From Impatiens glandulifera (lineage: Eukaryota > Streptophyta > Magnoliopsida > Ericales > Balsaminaceae), in the NCBI RefSeq assembly GCF_907164915.1, contig NC_061867.1:1460001-1524000 (forward strand): a stretch of 64,000 nucleotides of DNA, given 5' to 3'. Positions 62,641 through 64,000 of the stretch are shown piece after piece. Position 1 is the stretch's first letter, and the number at the start of each line of letters is the position of its first letter. Made by a program: the position numbers and the translations under genes. The notes below the pieces were generated by a model that saw only the letters and a program-made list of their open reading frames with translations, made no database searches and was not told where the DNA came from.

Positions 62641-63400
62641 ATATTATTAAATTGGGACTTCTTATTGAATCAATTGGATTTCGGACAATTTTTCAAATCT
62701 CACAATTTGGGATTCAATTTCAATATTATTAAAGATATACAAAAACGAGTTTTGTCTTAACAATTTTAAGCGTCGTTAATTTATTATCTACCTAGAATTT
62801 ATAAATAAATAAATATTAATGTCAATAATTTAACTATCCAAATATTTAATTACATGAAAATTAATAATATGAATATTTTATTTATTTATAAATGTTACGA
62901 AGATAATAAGTTAATCACGTTTGAAACTATTAAAATAAAATATTATTATTTTGTTTAATAATAAGAGTCTCAAATTGTGAGTTTCGAAAAAAAAAAATCT
63001 AAAATCACAATTAACATTTACCGTCAATATATATATAAAAAAAAAGACAAATCAATATTTTAAGTGAATTTGTATTTACAAATTTTTAATAAATATAAAT
63101 TATTTATTTTTAAAAATATGATATAAACAGTATCCGCGAAAATTATCCAAGACTGAATAGAGCGAGATGGTAATAAAAAAATGATCGAAATAAAATGAGG
63201 CGAGAATGTTGAATGCATTCTTTGTCCCGATCCACCTCATTATCATCTCTAACGACAACCATAACATCCTCTTACAACATTATATGGAAGAATCGAAATA
63301 ATAACCATCTTAATTTTTGTTTTAAGAATAAAACTAAGCTAGTTATGAAAATACTAAAAAAAAAGAATAAAGAAAAAAAAAAGGCATCTCTCTTTCCAGC
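62641..63400. other. AT-rich spacer before the arabinogalactan gene
   Basis: A fragment at 63130-63250 ('tatccgcgaaaattatcc', then GAGCGAGATGG) resembles 13670-13820 and belongs to a dispersed repeat. The rest is low-complexity A/T. Confidence 0.4.
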
Positions 63401-63407
63401 TATAAAA
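63401..63407 (+). promoter_or_regulatory. TATA box of the arabinogalactan protein gene
   Basis: TATAAAA stands 73 bases before the start codon, leaving room for a 5' UTR of about 40 bases. The CT-rich stretch before the ATG is typical of plant leaders. Confidence 0.6.
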
Positions 63408-63473
63408 TCAAACCATAATCTCAATCTGCACTGTTACAAGAAACCAGTGCATTTCTCACTCTTCTCTCTCACC

Positions 63474-63872
63474 ATGGCTACTGCTTCAATTATCAAGCTC
63501 ATGTTAGCCTTCACCCTACTGGGTCTCTCCACTTCTCAGTCCCCTGCGCCGGCGCCGTCAACCCCAACTTCATCACCATCTCCGGCACCGGCAATGACAT
63601 CAACCCCAATTCCTACACCATCTCCGGCAATAACTCCTTCACCAACACCTTCTTCACAGCCTCCATCAACAGTTACAAGTCCAGGACCAAGCCCATCAAC
63701 AATCATGTCTCCACCGTCACCTCCCCTGTCCTCATCGCCGGCACCCACCCCCATGTCACCGTCTCCGTCAATTGCCACGCCGCCGTCCCCTAATTCTTCT
63801 GCAACTTCTGGGAATGGATTCAGCCTGATCATTATGGGTTTTCTCGCCGGAGCTTTTGCACTTCTTTTCTAG
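63474..63872 (+). CDS. Classical arabinogalactan protein, GPI-anchored
   Basis: Cell-surface proteoglycan backbone, 132 residues, single exon. The start is the ATG at 63474 in ACCATGGCT context; the frame is open further upstream but that part has no signal peptide and lies upstream of the TATA box. Residues 1-22 form a signal peptide (MATASIIKLMLAFTLLGLST). Residues 24-105 are almost only Pro, Ser, Thr and Ala with AP, SP and TP dipeptides (SPAPAP, TPIPTPSP), the pattern for proline hydroxylation and arabinogalactan addition. A short NSSATSGNG spacer and a hydrophobic tail (FSLIIMGFLAGAFALLF) form a GPI-anchor signal. The specific AGP number cannot be given. Confidence 0.93.
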   Translation: MATASIIKLMLAFTLLGLSTSQSPAPAPSTPTSSPSPAPAMTSTPIPTPSPAITPSPTPSSQPPSTVTSPGPSPSTIMSPPSPPLSSSPAPTPMSPSPSIATPPSPNSSATSGNGFSLIIMGFLAGAFALLF

Positions 63873-64000
63873 TCCTCCCCCACCCCCCATTTTATTGTAC
63901 TAGCTAGTAATTCTTCATTTGTTATGTTGAGATCCTTCATGTGCTTGTTATGTATGTACCACTCACATTTTATGTTGAAATGAGATATAATTGGGTTATG

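Noticed and set aside
63213..63473. Upstream extension of the arabinogalactan frame
   Set aside because: It is low-complexity, precedes the TATA box and would bury the signal peptide.
63536..63832. 98-codon minus-strand Gly/Asp-rich frame
   Set aside because: Antisense shadow of the Pro/Ser-rich arabinogalactan protein.

Overview
The window is nuclear DNA of a flowering plant, most likely a eudicot. It is very AT-rich, with long gene-poor stretches. The genes have many short introns with GT..AG borders, and the proteins belong to plant families: a plastid ribosomal protein with a leader, dirigent, arabinogalactan, AHL, SUVH and CIP111. I cannot name the species. Exon models were built by hand from splice motifs and reading-frame phase; all sum to whole codons.

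Gene layout. Minus strand: DHHC palmitoyltransferase like PAT11 (495-2339), ACT-repeat protein ACR (4531-6315), SUVH5/6-type H3K9 methyltransferase (26950-30051), GATA26/27-type factor (32238-33555), Bax inhibitor 1 (38202-40797), plastid ribosomal protein L19 (48523-49507) and the double-AAA ATPase CIP111 (57076-61200). Plus strand: AHL AT-hook protein (14455-15971), dirigent protein (52013-52582) and a small GPI-anchored arabinogalactan protein (63474-63872). They are unrelated housekeeping, regulatory and wall genes and form no pathway cluster.

Repeat layout. Most of the remainder is transposon-derived. Three non-LTR (LINE) remnants carry the zinc-binding domain that follows reverse transcriptase. 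One lies in the probable 5' UTR intron of the PAT11-like gene. One lies at 7.9-8.5 kb. One lies at 17.5-19.8 kb and has itself received a tRNA-derived SINE and a CACTA element. There are also a hAT-like MITE (12.3 kb), a PIF/Harbinger-like element (35.4-37.6 kb), foldback MITEs (26.3 kb and a family with several copies), a duplicated block with a 40-bp minisatellite (20.1-22.6 kb) and a large inverted repeat (55.6-56.7 kb).

The most striking region is 44.4-48.6 kb. The last exon of RPL19 was partly duplicated, and the duplicate was then split by a young LTR retrotransposon whose two 655-bp LTRs look identical. The element encodes only Gag, protease and an integrase tail. Its LTR promoter is filled with repeats around TTCTAGA, including two perfect three-unit heat-shock elements. 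The second notable structure is intron 1 of BI-1, which has grown by tandem duplication and carries two dead copies of the start of exon 2.
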